Shown piece by piece: positions 56,701 through 64,000 of a stretch of 64,000 nucleotides of DNA. Below the pieces are notes generated by a model. The model did no database searches, was not told the origin of the DNA, and saw nothing but the letters and a program-made list of their open reading frames with translations. Numbering within the stretch: the first letter of the stretch is position 1; every line of letters begins with the position of its first letter. The DNA is from Edaphobacter lichenicola (GTDB taxonomy: Bacteria; Acidobacteriota; Terriglobia; Terriglobales; Acidobacteriaceae), in assembly GCF_025264645.1 (NCBI RefSeq), contig NZ_CP073696.1:930001-994000 (forward strand). Reading direction: 5' to 3'. The position numbers were made by a program, and so were the translations under genes.

Positions 56701-57020
56701 GAGTATTCAAAAGGATATTCTTCGAAGCCCGGCTCTAGAAAGAAGTCGAAAGGGTTGCATGGCGATAGTTCCGCGATTAGATTCACCTCAACCACGAACT
56801 CCTTTGTCTTTTCTGAAAATAGGAGGCGGGCCAGATGATTGTGATGCGGGTCGAATTGCCAGTTGAGGAGATGCTCGGCAGGAGTGATGTTGAGGGAGTA
56901 GCTCAGGATGGGAGTTCGACAATGCGGGGTCGGGCGCAACTGAACAACCTGTGGACCGAGTAAGACCGCTTTGTCGTACCGGTATTGTGTCCGATGATTC
57001 AGAGCGACCTTTATGCTCAT
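53793..57020 (-). CDS. DUF2126 transglutaminase-family protein (first gene of the ATP-grasp operon)
   Basis: A 1075-residue protein. Its N-terminal transglutaminase domain has Cys180 (TGSCRDSAW), His229 (DLHAWAEAF) and Asp245 (WIGFDPTSGL), and the long C-terminal DUF2126 domain (from about residue 350) has the block LTMGGEPTFVGIDEPESP. ATG 57020 is preferred to an upstream GTG at 57065 because family homology begins with MSIKVALNHRTQYRY. No signal peptide. It is first in a three-gene operon. Role unknown; a peptidase or acyltransferase on a modified peptide is the likely chemistry. Confidence 0.9.
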   Translation of the reverse strand: MSIKVALNHRTQYRYDKAVLLGPQVVQLRPTPHCRTPILSYSLNITPAEHLLNWQFDPHHNHLARLLFSEKTKEFVVEVNLIAELSPCNPFDFFLEPGFEEYPFEYSPELAKGLEPYRTIDPAGPLLQALIGSFSDEKRGTVAFLVDLNQRIRNEVGYVTRLSPGVQSCEETLEKHTGSCRDSAWLLVQCLRHLGIAARFVSGYLIQLAADEEAVEGSSGPKTDSADLHAWAEAFLPGAGWIGFDPTSGLVVSEGHIPLVGTPNASSAAPIGGTVEPANVDFSYSMSIRRLNDPPRTSKPFTEEDWAQVERVAHHIDADLEAQDVRLTMGGEPTFVGIDEPESPQWNIEALGPMKRTRGLNLIQCLRARVAPGGLLHYGQGKWYPGEPLPRWALSCYWRADGVPVWEDIALIAREDKDYGFNTPDALRFMEALAHRLQVSPENLLPAYNADSEATEPAGYILPTRRRQPAGRLSWSSQLWFPRPERLLLTPGDSPIGYRISTEAMPWVAPDEVEYEFEAAPFADRIKLPTNSLRHMDLFHQTPPADPLPALSATAETAHELIRPSLCLQAREGRLHVFLPYVSTLYDYLDLVAAVEDTCQYLQTPVWLEGYTPPSDPRLRSFSVTPDPGVLEVNLPPASNWDELEQINTLLFEEARRNRLTAEKFTYDGGHIATGGGSHIVVGGASMLESPFLRRPDLLRSMVALWQNHPSLSYLFSGMYVGPTSQYPRVDEARTDALYELEVAFRNLPTSDCPPFIVDGLFRNLLVDVTGNSHRAEFCIDKLYPPEGLGLRLGLLELRAFEMTPHVRMGLVELLLIRALVCACWKRPFEGSLIRWGTALHDRFMLPHFVQSDFFDVLTHLRRSGYEFEEKWFASHLEFRFPKIGSISADGVELELRRALEPWNVLAEETNSGRTVRSVDSSLERIQVKVFGFITEGRYVVACNGRKVPLHPTGDPGEAVAAIRYRARRLQATLHPTVPLHVPLVFDIIDCWKERSIGRCTYHAVPPDGRMYTTPPANAAEAKERRLERFQTSEPPLGPIAMPTEETNPVFPMTLDLRMPLPAHNIHIEKPGLVP

Positions 57021-57416
57021 CCGCCCCCGTGCGGCCCGCGCCTGAAGTTTTTGGTTGGCACTCACCCAACTCTACCCGTTACGGGGGCAAAACTCTCGCG
57101 GAAACCGCGACTGTAAAGCTACCTTAACATACCAATTGCGAGAATCCATATTGATTCTGTTGAAGAATTCTCAACGGTGAACAAACTTAGTGGATGCAGG
57201 GCTGGGCCTGTCAGCTTTGTGTTTGCTACGAGCTTGTCGAACTGCCAGTCCCTTCGCAGCGAGTTCAAGTTGTCATCCGCGCTTATCGTAGAAGTATCCG
57301 ACGTAAGCTTCGAAAATAGGAGAATTCAAAGAGCGCTTACGTGCGTTTCGCAAGGTTATGATTGGGATATCCACAAGAGCTGCAAGACGATTTCACAGAC
57401 TTATACGGAGAGTGGC
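57021..57416. other. Divergent spacer between DUF2126 and S10 genes
   Basis: About 400 bp between divergent genes. It presumably holds both promoters. The open frame upstream of the S10 start lacks homology and has no ribosome-binding site. No distinct motif was recognised. Confidence 0.45.
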
Positions 57417-59015
57417 TTGAATCTGTCAGGACGACTGAAGTTTCCTTTGGTATCGCAAATACTATGTTTAGTCGCGGTTTCAGTAATGACCGGAGCAATG
57501 TCGACGGTTGGAATGGCGCAGGCGCCTGAAGGTCGACCACATACCGCGGGTGACGGTGCGACGAAGGAAGAGCCGGCGATACCCATTCCACCGGAGACAA
57601 CGTCTGTAACAAAGCATGAATGGGCGGCGGGTGGGCAGATGATTCACTATACGGCGACGGCGGGGAATCTGCTGATTCGTGACGATCAAGATAAGGCGAA
57701 TGGAAGCATCTTTTATGTGGCCTATACGGAAGACGGAGCTGAGGCGAAGAATCGCCCGGTGACTTTCTTCTATAACGGTGGGCCGGGTGCGGCGACGATC
57801 TGGCTGCATATGGGATCGTTTGGGCCCGTGCGCGTGATTACGCAGAGTCCTGAGGCGACAGGACCGGCGCCGTTCGAGTGGGTGCAGAACCAGTACAGTC
57901 TGCTGGATAAGAGTGACCTGGTGTTCGTCGATGCGCCACTGACGGGTTTCTCTCGAGCGGTGGGAAAGGGAACAGCGAAGGACTTTGCAGGAACGGATCA
58001 GGACATCAAGGCGTTTGAGAGATTTATTGTCCGGTACATTACGGCGAACCAGCGATGGAACTCGCCGAAGTTTCTGTTTGGCGAATCGTATGGGACCACG
58101 CGGTCGGCGGGTCTGGTTGCGGCGCTGCAGAACGACGGCATTGAGTTCAATGGGGTGACGTTGCTGTCGTCGATTTTGAACTACAACCGGCGCAATCCTG
58201 GGCTGGACTACGAGGCGATCGGGTATATGCCATCGTTTGCCGCGATTGCATATCACTATCACAAGGTGAAGACCGATCTGTCGCTTGCGGAGTGGGTGCA
58301 GCAGGCGAGAGTGTTCGCGCGCGGGCCATATGCGGAGGCGATTCAGCAGGGAGATAAGCTGCCGTCAGCTGAATTCGACGCGATGGCTGCGAAGGTGGCA
58401 GCGATCACGGGGTTGAGCGTGGAGTATGTGAAGGAGTCAAAGCTGCACATCTCGGCGACTCGGTTTCGTAAAGAGTTACTGCGCAACGATGAGAGGACTT
58501 TAGGTCGATACGATGCGAGGTTCATGGGCTGGGATCCGGATGCTGCGGGTGATAGCGCTGGGTATGACCCGTCGGATACAGGAATTAGCGGAGTGTATGT
58601 CGGGGCGTTTCATGACTACATTCAGAGAGAACTGAAGTATATGAGTCAGGAGACGTACTACCTGTCAGGACCTGGATTGAATCAGGATTGGGACTTCAAA
58701 CACAAGCCGTCAGGTAGTGGCGGAGCTGGGCGTAATGGAGAACAGACGGCGCCTGATGTGGCTGTGGACCTGTCGGACGCTATGAGGAAGAACCCGAAGC
58801 TGCGGGTATTTTCTGCGAATGGGTACCTTGACCTGGCTACGCCGTTCTTTTCGACCGAGTACGACCTGAGCCATATGGATCTGCCGGAGAAGCTGGTGGG
58901 GAACGTTCAATTTGGTTACTATCCGGCTGGTCACATGGTCTATCTGAATGTGGATGCACTGAAGGAGATGAAAGCAGATCTGGTGAAGTTCTATGCCTTG
59001 GCCCAACAGCGCTGA
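57417..59015 (+). CDS. Exported serine carboxypeptidase-like protein (peptidase S10)
   Basis: A 532-residue S10-family peptidase with a signal peptide (LKFPLVSQILCLVAVSVMTG..., cleaved after GMAQA). Conserved blocks: FYNGGPGAATIW (oxyanion region), FLFGESYGTTRSAGL with catalytic Ser, and the C-terminal GYYPAGHMVYLN with catalytic His. It would cleave C-terminal residues outside the cytoplasm. TTG 57417 is chosen because GGAGAG lies 4 bases before it and the leader begins there; the frame is open for another 80 codons upstream. Confidence 0.88.
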   Translation: MNLSGRLKFPLVSQILCLVAVSVMTGAMSTVGMAQAPEGRPHTAGDGATKEEPAIPIPPETTSVTKHEWAAGGQMIHYTATAGNLLIRDDQDKANGSIFYVAYTEDGAEAKNRPVTFFYNGGPGAATIWLHMGSFGPVRVITQSPEATGPAPFEWVQNQYSLLDKSDLVFVDAPLTGFSRAVGKGTAKDFAGTDQDIKAFERFIVRYITANQRWNSPKFLFGESYGTTRSAGLVAALQNDGIEFNGVTLLSSILNYNRRNPGLDYEAIGYMPSFAAIAYHYHKVKTDLSLAEWVQQARVFARGPYAEAIQQGDKLPSAEFDAMAAKVAAITGLSVEYVKESKLHISATRFRKELLRNDERTLGRYDARFMGWDPDAAGDSAGYDPSDTGISGVYVGAFHDYIQRELKYMSQETYYLSGPGLNQDWDFKHKPSGSGGAGRNGEQTAPDVAVDLSDAMRKNPKLRVFSANGYLDLATPFFSTEYDLSHMDLPEKLVGNVQFGYYPAGHMVYLNVDALKEMKADLVKFYALAQQR

Positions 59016-59177
59016 TGGAGTTGAACTTGCGGGGAAAAAGAGCAAGTCCGCTGCCGTGGCAGAGCCTTCTCCAGGCTTGCTTTTGGCGCATAAATGCCTT
59101 AGAATGAAGGTTGCGGATTTTTGTTGTGCGTAAGGTGAAGTGCGGAAGTTAATCTTCGAAGAGGTACTGATAAAGAT

Positions 59178-59405
59178 ATGGCAAAGCGTCGTGGAAATCC
59201 AAATTGGGGCAAGCCTGAGCCGATCGGGCCGGTTGTTCCAACGGTAACATCGTTCGAGCAGGTTGTGAAGGAGTTCAAGTTGACTCCCGACCAGTACATT
59301 CGGTCAACCAGGCTTCGTGAGTGGGCCCGGAGAAATAAGAATTCGAAGTATATTCCTGAGGCGCTGCTGGAAGCCTGGGGATTCGAGATCGAGTCAACGT
59401 TGTAA
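59178..59405 (+). CDS. Small basic conserved-looking protein (75 aa)
   Basis: A 75-residue protein with a basic, Pro-rich N-terminus ([18 protein letters not shown]) and a helical C-terminal part ([20 protein letters not shown]). Aromatic and Arg residues suggest RNA or DNA binding, but no family was recognised. It ends before a good terminator and lies about 160 bases downstream of the S10 gene. Function unknown. Confidence 0.7.
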   Translation: MAKRRGNPNWGKPEPIGPVVPTVTSFEQVVKEFKLTPDQYIRSTRLREWARRNKNSKYIPEALLEAWGFEIESTL

Positions 59406-59461
59406 ATGTCAACGTTGTAAGTGATTGATGCAGATTTTGTAATTCGATTGTAAAAAGAGAC

Positions 59462-59490
59462 GCCGCCCCGTGTGGGCGGCATTTCTTTTT
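59462..59490 (+). terminator. Intrinsic terminator after the 75-aa gene
   Basis: Stem GCCGCCC (59462-59468) / GGGCGGC (59474-59480), loop CGTGT, followed by ATTTCTTTTT. Confidence 0.9.
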
Positions 59491-59548
59491 CTGCGACGGG
59501 CGTAGGATTGGGTGCGTCGAATGTGTTGAGCAGTGAAAGGTGAAGTCT

Positions 59549-60694
59549 ATGTTTGCTGACGTGTCAGAGGCAGTTGCGGAGATCAAAGCTGGTCGGATGG
59601 TGGTGGTGGTCGATGATGAAGACCGCGAAAATGAAGGCGACCTGACGCTGGCTGCGGAGTTTGTCACGCCGGAGGCGATCAACTTCATGGCGAAGTTTGG
59701 GCGCGGGTTGATCTGTCTGACGCTGACCGAGGAGCGCGCGGACTATCTGCGGCTGGGGCCGATGACGCAGGAGAACACGTCGCGGTTTGGCACGGCGTTC
59801 ACGGAGAGCATTGAGGCTCGCGAGGGTGTGACGACTGGCATCTCTGCGGCGGATCGGGCGCATACGATCCAGGTAGCGATTGATCCGAAGTCGACGGCGC
59901 ATGATCTGGCGCGGCCTGGACACGTGTTTCCGCTACGGGCCCGCAAGGGTGGTGTGCTGGTGCGGGCGGGACAGACGGAGGCATCGGTCGATCTGGCGCG
60001 GATGGCGGGGTTGGTGACGGCGGGTGTGATCTGCGAGATCATGAACGACGATGGGACCATGGCGCGGGTGCCGGATCTGGTTAAGTTTTGTGCGGAGCAT
60101 GGATTGAAGATGGTGACGGTGGCGGATTTGATCCGCTATCGGTTACAGAATGAGCGGTACATCCATCGTGTGGCCGAGTCGCTGATGCCTACGGCGCATG
60201 GGGAGTTTCGCATGATCGCATATGAGAGCGAAGTGGAAGGCGGCGAGTCGCATATCGCGCTGGTGTATGGCGATGTGACGGGCGATGAGCCGGTGACGGT
60301 ACGGGTGCATACGCATTGTCTAGCGGGAGATGTGTTTTCGACGACGCTGTGCGATTGCAGGGCAGTTGTGGAGCAGTCGCTGCGCATGATCGCAGATGCA
60401 GGCAGGGGGGCATTGGTGTATCTGCACAATGGAAGCGCGGGTTTTGGTGTGGATAAAGGGGTTACGCCAGCGCGGGTGGTGTTGCACCGCGAGCACAGGG
60501 CGCGGGAGGGGAGCGACGATCGTGCCCAGAGAACGCTGCGGCAGGTGGGTTTGGGCGGGCAGATTCTGTCGGATCTGGGGATTCACAAGATTCGGTTGCT
60601 GACCAATACCCCGACGCATGTTCCTGCGTTGCAAGGGTTTGGCATTGAGATCGTGGAGCAGGTTCCGGTGTCGATTGGTGCGGTTCGGCGGTAG
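59549..60694 (+). CDS. ribBA: RibBA-type protein: DHBP synthase with a divergent GTP cyclohydrolase II domain
   Basis: A 381-residue two-domain protein. The N-terminal 3,4-dihydroxy-2-butanone-4-phosphate synthase domain is intact ([20 protein letters not shown]). The C-terminal half is recognisably GTP cyclohydrolase II and keeps the zinc cysteines (THCLAGDVF...LCDC), but the EGRGIGL catalytic segment is replaced by [11 protein letters not shown] and the ADxRDY block is not preserved. It may therefore supply only DHBP synthase activity, like RibBX proteins. ATG 59549 is chosen over GTG 59540 because AAGG is 8 bases upstream. Confidence 0.85.
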   Translation: MFADVSEAVAEIKAGRMVVVVDDEDRENEGDLTLAAEFVTPEAINFMAKFGRGLICLTLTEERADYLRLGPMTQENTSRFGTAFTESIEAREGVTTGISAADRAHTIQVAIDPKSTAHDLARPGHVFPLRARKGGVLVRAGQTEASVDLARMAGLVTAGVICEIMNDDGTMARVPDLVKFCAEHGLKMVTVADLIRYRLQNERYIHRVAESLMPTAHGEFRMIAYESEVEGGESHIALVYGDVTGDEPVTVRVHTHCLAGDVFSTTLCDCRAVVEQSLRMIADAGRGALVYLHNGSAGFGVDKGVTPARVVLHREHRAREGSDDRAQRTLRQVGLGGQILSDLGIHKIRLLTNTPTHVPALQGFGIEIVEQVPVSIGAVRR

Positions 60695-61054
60695 ATTTTT
60701 GTTGAAAAAATCTGGCGTGGTGGTTTGGGAGAAAACCACCGTTTAACAGGCCTTTTTCGAGGGGGTTTTGGAAAAGTGCGTGTTTTTTGCGTGGTAGTTT
60801 GTGGTGAATTTGTGGTGGGATGTGTGGCTAACGTGGTGATTAAGCTGCGTGATTTTGTGGCTCTAAAGATACGCCAAGTTTTGAGAGATTTATTTAGTTT
60901 TTTTCTTGAGTCGTGGGGCTATTATCGGTAACACCTTCCCCCGAACAGTATGATTGATCCTTGAGATCTGACGAGGTCGGAATTTACGTGACCTCGATTC
61001 TCGAGAGGATTGAACCACGCAGGTGGTTGGGCCGGTACGGCGAAGGGGTTTCAG
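60695..61054. other. Intergenic region with phased GTGGT repeats
   Basis: 360 bp between ribBA and the GAF gene. A short AT-rich hairpin (AGATTTTT...AAAAAATCT, 60691-60711) lies after ribBA. GTGGT or GTGGC begins at 60791, 60801, 60812, 60824, 60833 and 60857, i.e. roughly every 10-12 bases over the first five copies. The open frames here are not credible genes. Confidence 0.55.
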
Positions 61055-61873
61055 ATGAGTGTGGTCGATTCGATTACGGTGGATACGGGCCTCGAGGTGA
61101 TCGACCTTACCGAGAATGCTTCGTTTGCGGGGAGGCGCCTGCATGAACGGGACGTCGTGACCCAGATGGAAGGAATGCGCCGGGTGGCACGTGCCTTTGT
61201 CGAGAGCCCGGATACGGTTCTGCAGGAGCTGGTGAATGCGGCGGTGGAGTTGTGCGGCGCGGACAGTTCGGGCATCAGCATTGAGCGGGAGGACGGCAGC
61301 GATGCGGAGTTTTATCAGTGGGTCGCTACTGCTGGAGCGTACTCGGGTTTTTTGCATGCTGTGCTTCCGCGTTGGCCGAGTGCGTGTGGAGTTTGTCTGG
61401 AGCGAGGGCGGCCGCAACTGTTTCGCGTGACGCAGCGTTTCTTCGATCTGCTGGGGGTTGAAGCGCCAGAAGTGACCGATGGGATTCTGCTTCCGTGGGA
61501 TGAGGGAGAGACTCGAGGCACGATCTTTGTCATGGCGCATGGACGGGATGAGGCGTTCGACGAAAACGACGTTCGGATGATGCAGGTGCTGGCGAACTTT
61601 GCTGCGATGGGTGTGAGGCAGCAACGGCAGCAGAAGCTGCTGTTGGAGCAGGCCATCCATGCGGCGGCTGCGGGAATGGCCAATGAACTGGCTCACCGGA
61701 TCAACAATCCTTTGCAGAGCATTACGAATATTGTGTATCTGGCGGGTGCTGGTGGGATCGACGGTGACGCGAAGACGCTGGCGGGGGAGCTGGCAGAGCC
61801 TATTCAGCGGTTGTCTGTGTTGGCGGCGAGGTTGCTGTCGCTGCCGAGGACAGCGGCGAATCGGCAGAAGTAG
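61055..61873 (+). CDS. GAF-domain protein with a C-terminal histidine-kinase H-box and no ATPase domain
   Basis: A 272-residue soluble protein. Residues about 40-195 form a GAF domain (VARAFVESPDTVLQELVNAAVELCGADSSGIS). The C-terminal part matches the H-box of HisKA dimerisation domains (GMANELAHRINNPLQSITNI), so His could be phosphorylated, but the HATPase_c domain is absent and the chain ends after LSLPRTAANRQK. It might receive phosphate from another kinase, or act as a scaffold. ATG 61055 is preferred to 61010 because GAAGGGG precedes it. Confidence 0.85.
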   Translation: MSVVDSITVDTGLEVIDLTENASFAGRRLHERDVVTQMEGMRRVARAFVESPDTVLQELVNAAVELCGADSSGISIEREDGSDAEFYQWVATAGAYSGFLHAVLPRWPSACGVCLERGRPQLFRVTQRFFDLLGVEAPEVTDGILLPWDEGETRGTIFVMAHGRDEAFDENDVRMMQVLANFAAMGVRQQRQQKLLLEQAIHAAAAGMANELAHRINNPLQSITNIVYLAGAGGIDGDAKTLAGELAEPIQRLSVLAARLLSLPRTAANRQK

Positions 61874-61965
61874 TTTCGAGGGTGATCGGGTGGATGGTCT
61901 GACGGTCAGAAAGTGGGCCGGGTGAAGCTGGCGATATCTCAGGCAAAAGCGAGATGCGGGGGGCT

Positions 61966-61988
61966 CTCCACTGCGGCGTGCGGTGGAG
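61966..61988. repeat. Inverted repeat CTCCACTGC / GCGGTGGAG
   Basis: Nine-base arms (one G-T pair) with loop GGCGT, in the spacer between the GAF gene and the next gene, followed by CCGCCCGACTTCGGTCGAGATGAC (61989 onwards), a REP-like context. Single copy in the window. Confidence 0.4.
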
Positions 61989-62158
61989 CCGCCCGACTTC
62001 GGTCGAGATGACGAGTTTTGGGATGGCATAGGGCGGCAGATGTGATTGTGGGGGTTGACAGAGCCGCTTTGCTGATCAATTTGATGATACCTGGCTCTTT
62101 TGCTGCAGGCGATCCGGGAGGATAATGGCTTCACTTTCGAGTAAGGAGGAGAGCCGTC

Positions 62159-62911
62159 ATGTGTCTAGTTCGCTTTGAGAGAGCCGCTTTGTGTGTGTTG
62201 TTGAGTGGCGTTGTGTTCTCTGCTGTGGGGATGGCTCAGCTACTGCCTCCGCCTCCGCAGATGCCCCCGGTACCGCAGGCACCACCGATGCCGAGTATGC
62301 CTAGCATGCCGACGATGCCGTCGGACTCGCAGGCTCCGCAGGGACCGCCGGATCCCTCACAGCAGGGGCAGCAGGAGCAGCGAAGGAGCAACCAGCAGGG
62401 GGCGGTTGGGTTTCTGGGGGTGTGGTGTGCGCAGGGAGACCCTTCGAGGCAGACTTCGATCAGCAGCAATGGGCCGATGCTGAACCTGACGAATGAGAGT
62501 GGAAGCACCTCCATTGGGGATATGCAGGGCAACAATCAGATTAGTGCGCCGGAGTGGCAGTTTGTGACTGGGACGCTGAGTGGCGATGGCCGACGGATTA
62601 ACTGGTCGAACGGAACGTTCTGGGCGCGTTGCCCCAGCGGCGGCGGCGGTGGGTATCGAACGCCAAACCTGAATGGGAACTGGTATCCGAATGGCAACCG
62701 ATCGCTGCAGTGTTCGATTCAGCAGCGACGGGGAAATCTGACGTTGCAGAACGAGGTTGGAGACCGGGCTACGGGATCGTTCAATGGCAAGTGGGGTGTG
62801 ACGACGAACTGGCAGGGGACGAGAATTACAGGGACGATCAGCAGGGATGGGACCCGGATCGATTGGAGTAATGGGACGTACTGGATTCGGTATCGACTGT
62901 ACGGACAGTGA
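62159..62911 (+). CDS. Exported Pro-rich protein with duplicated SNGT(F/Y)W repeat
   Basis: A 250-residue exported protein. A signal peptide (about residues 8-26, ending GMAQ) is followed by a Pro/Met-rich linker (residues 28-60) and a Gln-rich segment. Two related modules then follow: one ending DGRRINWSNGTFWARC, the other ending DGTRIDWSNGTYWIRY, both preceded by TGTLSG or TGTISR. The duplication suggests a repeating beta-sheet or lipocalin-like domain. Function unknown. GGAGGAGAG lies just before the ATG. Confidence 0.75.
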   Translation: MCLVRFERAALCVLLSGVVFSAVGMAQLLPPPPQMPPVPQAPPMPSMPSMPTMPSDSQAPQGPPDPSQQGQQEQRRSNQQGAVGFLGVWCAQGDPSRQTSISSNGPMLNLTNESGSTSIGDMQGNNQISAPEWQFVTGTLSGDGRRINWSNGTFWARCPSGGGGGYRTPNLNGNWYPNGNRSLQCSIQQRRGNLTLQNEVGDRATGSFNGKWGVTTNWQGTRITGTISRDGTRIDWSNGTYWIRYRLYGQ

Positions 62912-62996
62912 GGCGATTGATCGGGGAACTCTGAGCTTCGGGCGACGTATTTACGAACCAGAGCGTTCGGGTCGGCGTTGTCTGAAGGAGAGTGAG

Positions 62997-63725
62997 ATGA
63001 AGCGAGGTCTGGTTGCTTCGTTGGTGGTGGCTGTCTTCGTGTGCCCTGCGGCGCGCGGAGTGGATATGCCGAAGATCACAGAAGTGGTACTGGTTCAGCG
63101 AACACAAGAACTGTACGATGCGGTTGGCCCTGGGAATCAGGCGCCGTGGAAGAAGTATGTCGCAGAGGATGCGATGTTCTTCGATGAGAAGGGCAGGGCG
63201 ATGGACAAGGCAGCGCTGATGGAAGATCTACAGCCGTTGCCTGCGGGCTATAGCGGCACGATTCGGGTGATGCATCCGAAGTCGCTGTTTGCGAATAACG
63301 TTGCGATTTTGAGTTACGACTGCGATGAGGTGGAGACGGTGTTTGGGCGAGAGCTTCATGCTCGCTATCACTCGACGGATACGTGGTTGTATCGGAACGA
63401 AGCGTGGCAGATTGTTGCGAGCCAGACGTTGCGATACTACGAAGACCCGGCGGTAGGAGCGGTTGCGGAGGCGATGCTGAACGATTATGTGGGTGCGTAT
63501 GAGCTGGCTCCCGGGAACGTGGTCACGGTGACGCGGCAGGGCAGGGAGTTGTATGCGCAGCGCAACTCGGGAAAACCGTACCAGCTTTTGCCGGAGTCTC
63601 CTGATCTGTTTTTTCGTGTGGGGGTGGAGGGGCGGCGGTTGTTTCATCGGGATGCGGCGGGGCATGTGGACATGATGATCGATCGCAGGAATAACGAAGA
63701 TCTGCTTTGGAAGAAGATTCGGTAG
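62997..63725 (+). CDS. Exported SnoaL/DUF4440-like protein
   Basis: A 242-residue exported protein with a signal peptide (about residues 1-21) and a NTF2-like fold in the N-terminal half (QRTQELYDAV...WKKYVAEDAMFFDEKGRAMD...LSYDCDE...WLYRNEAWQIVASQTLRY), where residues line a pocket. The C-terminal part (AMLNDYVGAYELAPGNVVTV, DVEGRRLF-like LFFRVGVEGRRLFHRD) resembles DUF3471 beta domains. ATG 62997 has AAGGAG at 62985-62990. Function unknown. Confidence 0.8.
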   Translation: MKRGLVASLVVAVFVCPAARGVDMPKITEVVLVQRTQELYDAVGPGNQAPWKKYVAEDAMFFDEKGRAMDKAALMEDLQPLPAGYSGTIRVMHPKSLFANNVAILSYDCDEVETVFGRELHARYHSTDTWLYRNEAWQIVASQTLRYYEDPAVGAVAEAMLNDYVGAYELAPGNVVTVTRQGRELYAQRNSGKPYQLLPESPDLFFRVGVEGRRLFHRDAAGHVDMMIDRRNNEDLLWKKIR

Positions 63726-63778
63726 CGTTCGAAACGCAACGGCTTTTGCGTCGAAATTTTGAATGGGAAGAGGTGTTT

Positions 63779-64000
63779 GTGCTGCCGAGCTCGAATTTCT
63801 GGATATGCGCAGTGGGAGTGATTGTTCTTGTTGTTGGGTTCGTTGCCGCGAGAAGAGAGTTGCAGGCGGCGGTGGGGCTGGACAAGCTGGTAGCGGTTGG
63901 AAGGGTTCTGTATGCGGCGCCGTTGGCGGCTTTTGGGGTGGAGCACCTGGCGCTTGGCCGGGTGATACTTGGGGCTGTTCCTGTGTGGATGCCGGTGCGG
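63779..64000 (+). CDS. Membrane protein, N-terminal fragment
   Basis: The first 74 codons of a gene cut by the window edge. From GTG 63779 (AGG 5 bases before it, GAAG just upstream) it reads a short polar start, a membrane helix (ICAVGVIVLVVGFVAARREL) and a second hydrophobic stretch near residues 40-72 (LYAAPLAAFGVEHLALGRVI). The pattern is like a DoxX-type or small membrane protein, but the family cannot be fixed. GTG 63773 is an alternative start. Confidence 0.6.
   Translation, partial: MLPSSNFWICAVGVIVLVVGFVAARRELQAAVGLDKLVAVGRVLYAAPLAAFGVEHLALGRVILGAVPVWMPVR

Noticed and set aside
60725..60931. A 68-codon frame in the GTGGT repeat region
   Set aside because: Low-complexity composition produced by the repeats, no ribosome-binding site.

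Overview
The window looks like chromosomal DNA of an Acidobacteriota member of class Terriglobia (Acidobacteriaceae, an Edaphobacter/Granulicella/Terriglobus-like soil heterotroph). This is inferred from very long Oar-type TonB-dependent receptors with carboxypeptidase-regulatory domains, a diheme-type succinate dehydrogenase, a GH39 glycosidase, an M19 dipeptidase, many secreted proteins of unknown function and moderately high GC with frequent GTG/TTG starts. No tRNA, rRNA, CRISPR array, phage or intact insertion sequence was seen. Most of it reads as ordinary core genome with some accessory pockets.

Layout. 1-7 kb: mostly minus-strand genes (glutaredoxin-like fragment, SDR, TadA joined in frame to a DUF3175 protein, HD hydrolase, orphan Imm53 immunity protein, agmatine deiminase, cupin, frameshifted REP-associated transposase, N-carbamoylputrescine amidase). 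The agmatine deiminase and the amidase together would convert agmatine to putrescine. 7-18 kb: glutamine synthetase, SIMPL protein, isocitrate and malate dehydrogenases, two cyclophilins, an ABM protein, M19 dipeptidase, GH39 enzyme, a small hydrophilic protein and a GlcG/HbpS protein. 18-24.5 kb: a TonB-C-like protein, the succinate dehydrogenase cluster (sdhC, sdhA, sdhB with three small membrane proteins between them), a VOC protein, RdgB and a DMP19-like protein. 24.5-26.5 kb: a Met/His-rich putative outer-membrane protein and a Cys-rich exported peptide that look metal-related. 26.7-31.7 kb: a compact motility island (motB-motA-flbD divergent from flagellin-fliD-fliS). 31.7-35.9 kb: ABC exporter, FKBP, an ArsR-SRPBCC pair with a palindromic operator over the start codon, and a 37-residue membrane peptide.

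36-50 kb: two Oar-like receptors flanking an Ogt/Ada-AlkA alkylation-repair pair, then a LytS/LytTR two-component pair divergent from the second receptor, and a lipoprotein-like FAD oxidoreductase. 50-57 kb: a tightly coupled three-gene operon (DUF2126 transglutaminase, circularly permuted ATP-grasp/alpha-E fusion, second transglutaminase), the best candidate here for a poorly understood system, probably peptide ligation and modification. 57-64 kb: an S10 carboxypeptidase, a small basic protein, a RibBA protein whose GTP cyclohydrolase II half looks degenerate, a GAF protein ending in a kinase H-box without an ATPase domain, two secreted proteins and the start of a membrane protein.

Non-coding highlights are a two-copy hairpin element with compensatory stem changes, hairpins next to the broken REP transposase, 9-bp direct repeats with 12-bp spacing in front of the LytTR system, helically phased GTGGT repeats downstream of ribBA, and several clear intrinsic terminators.
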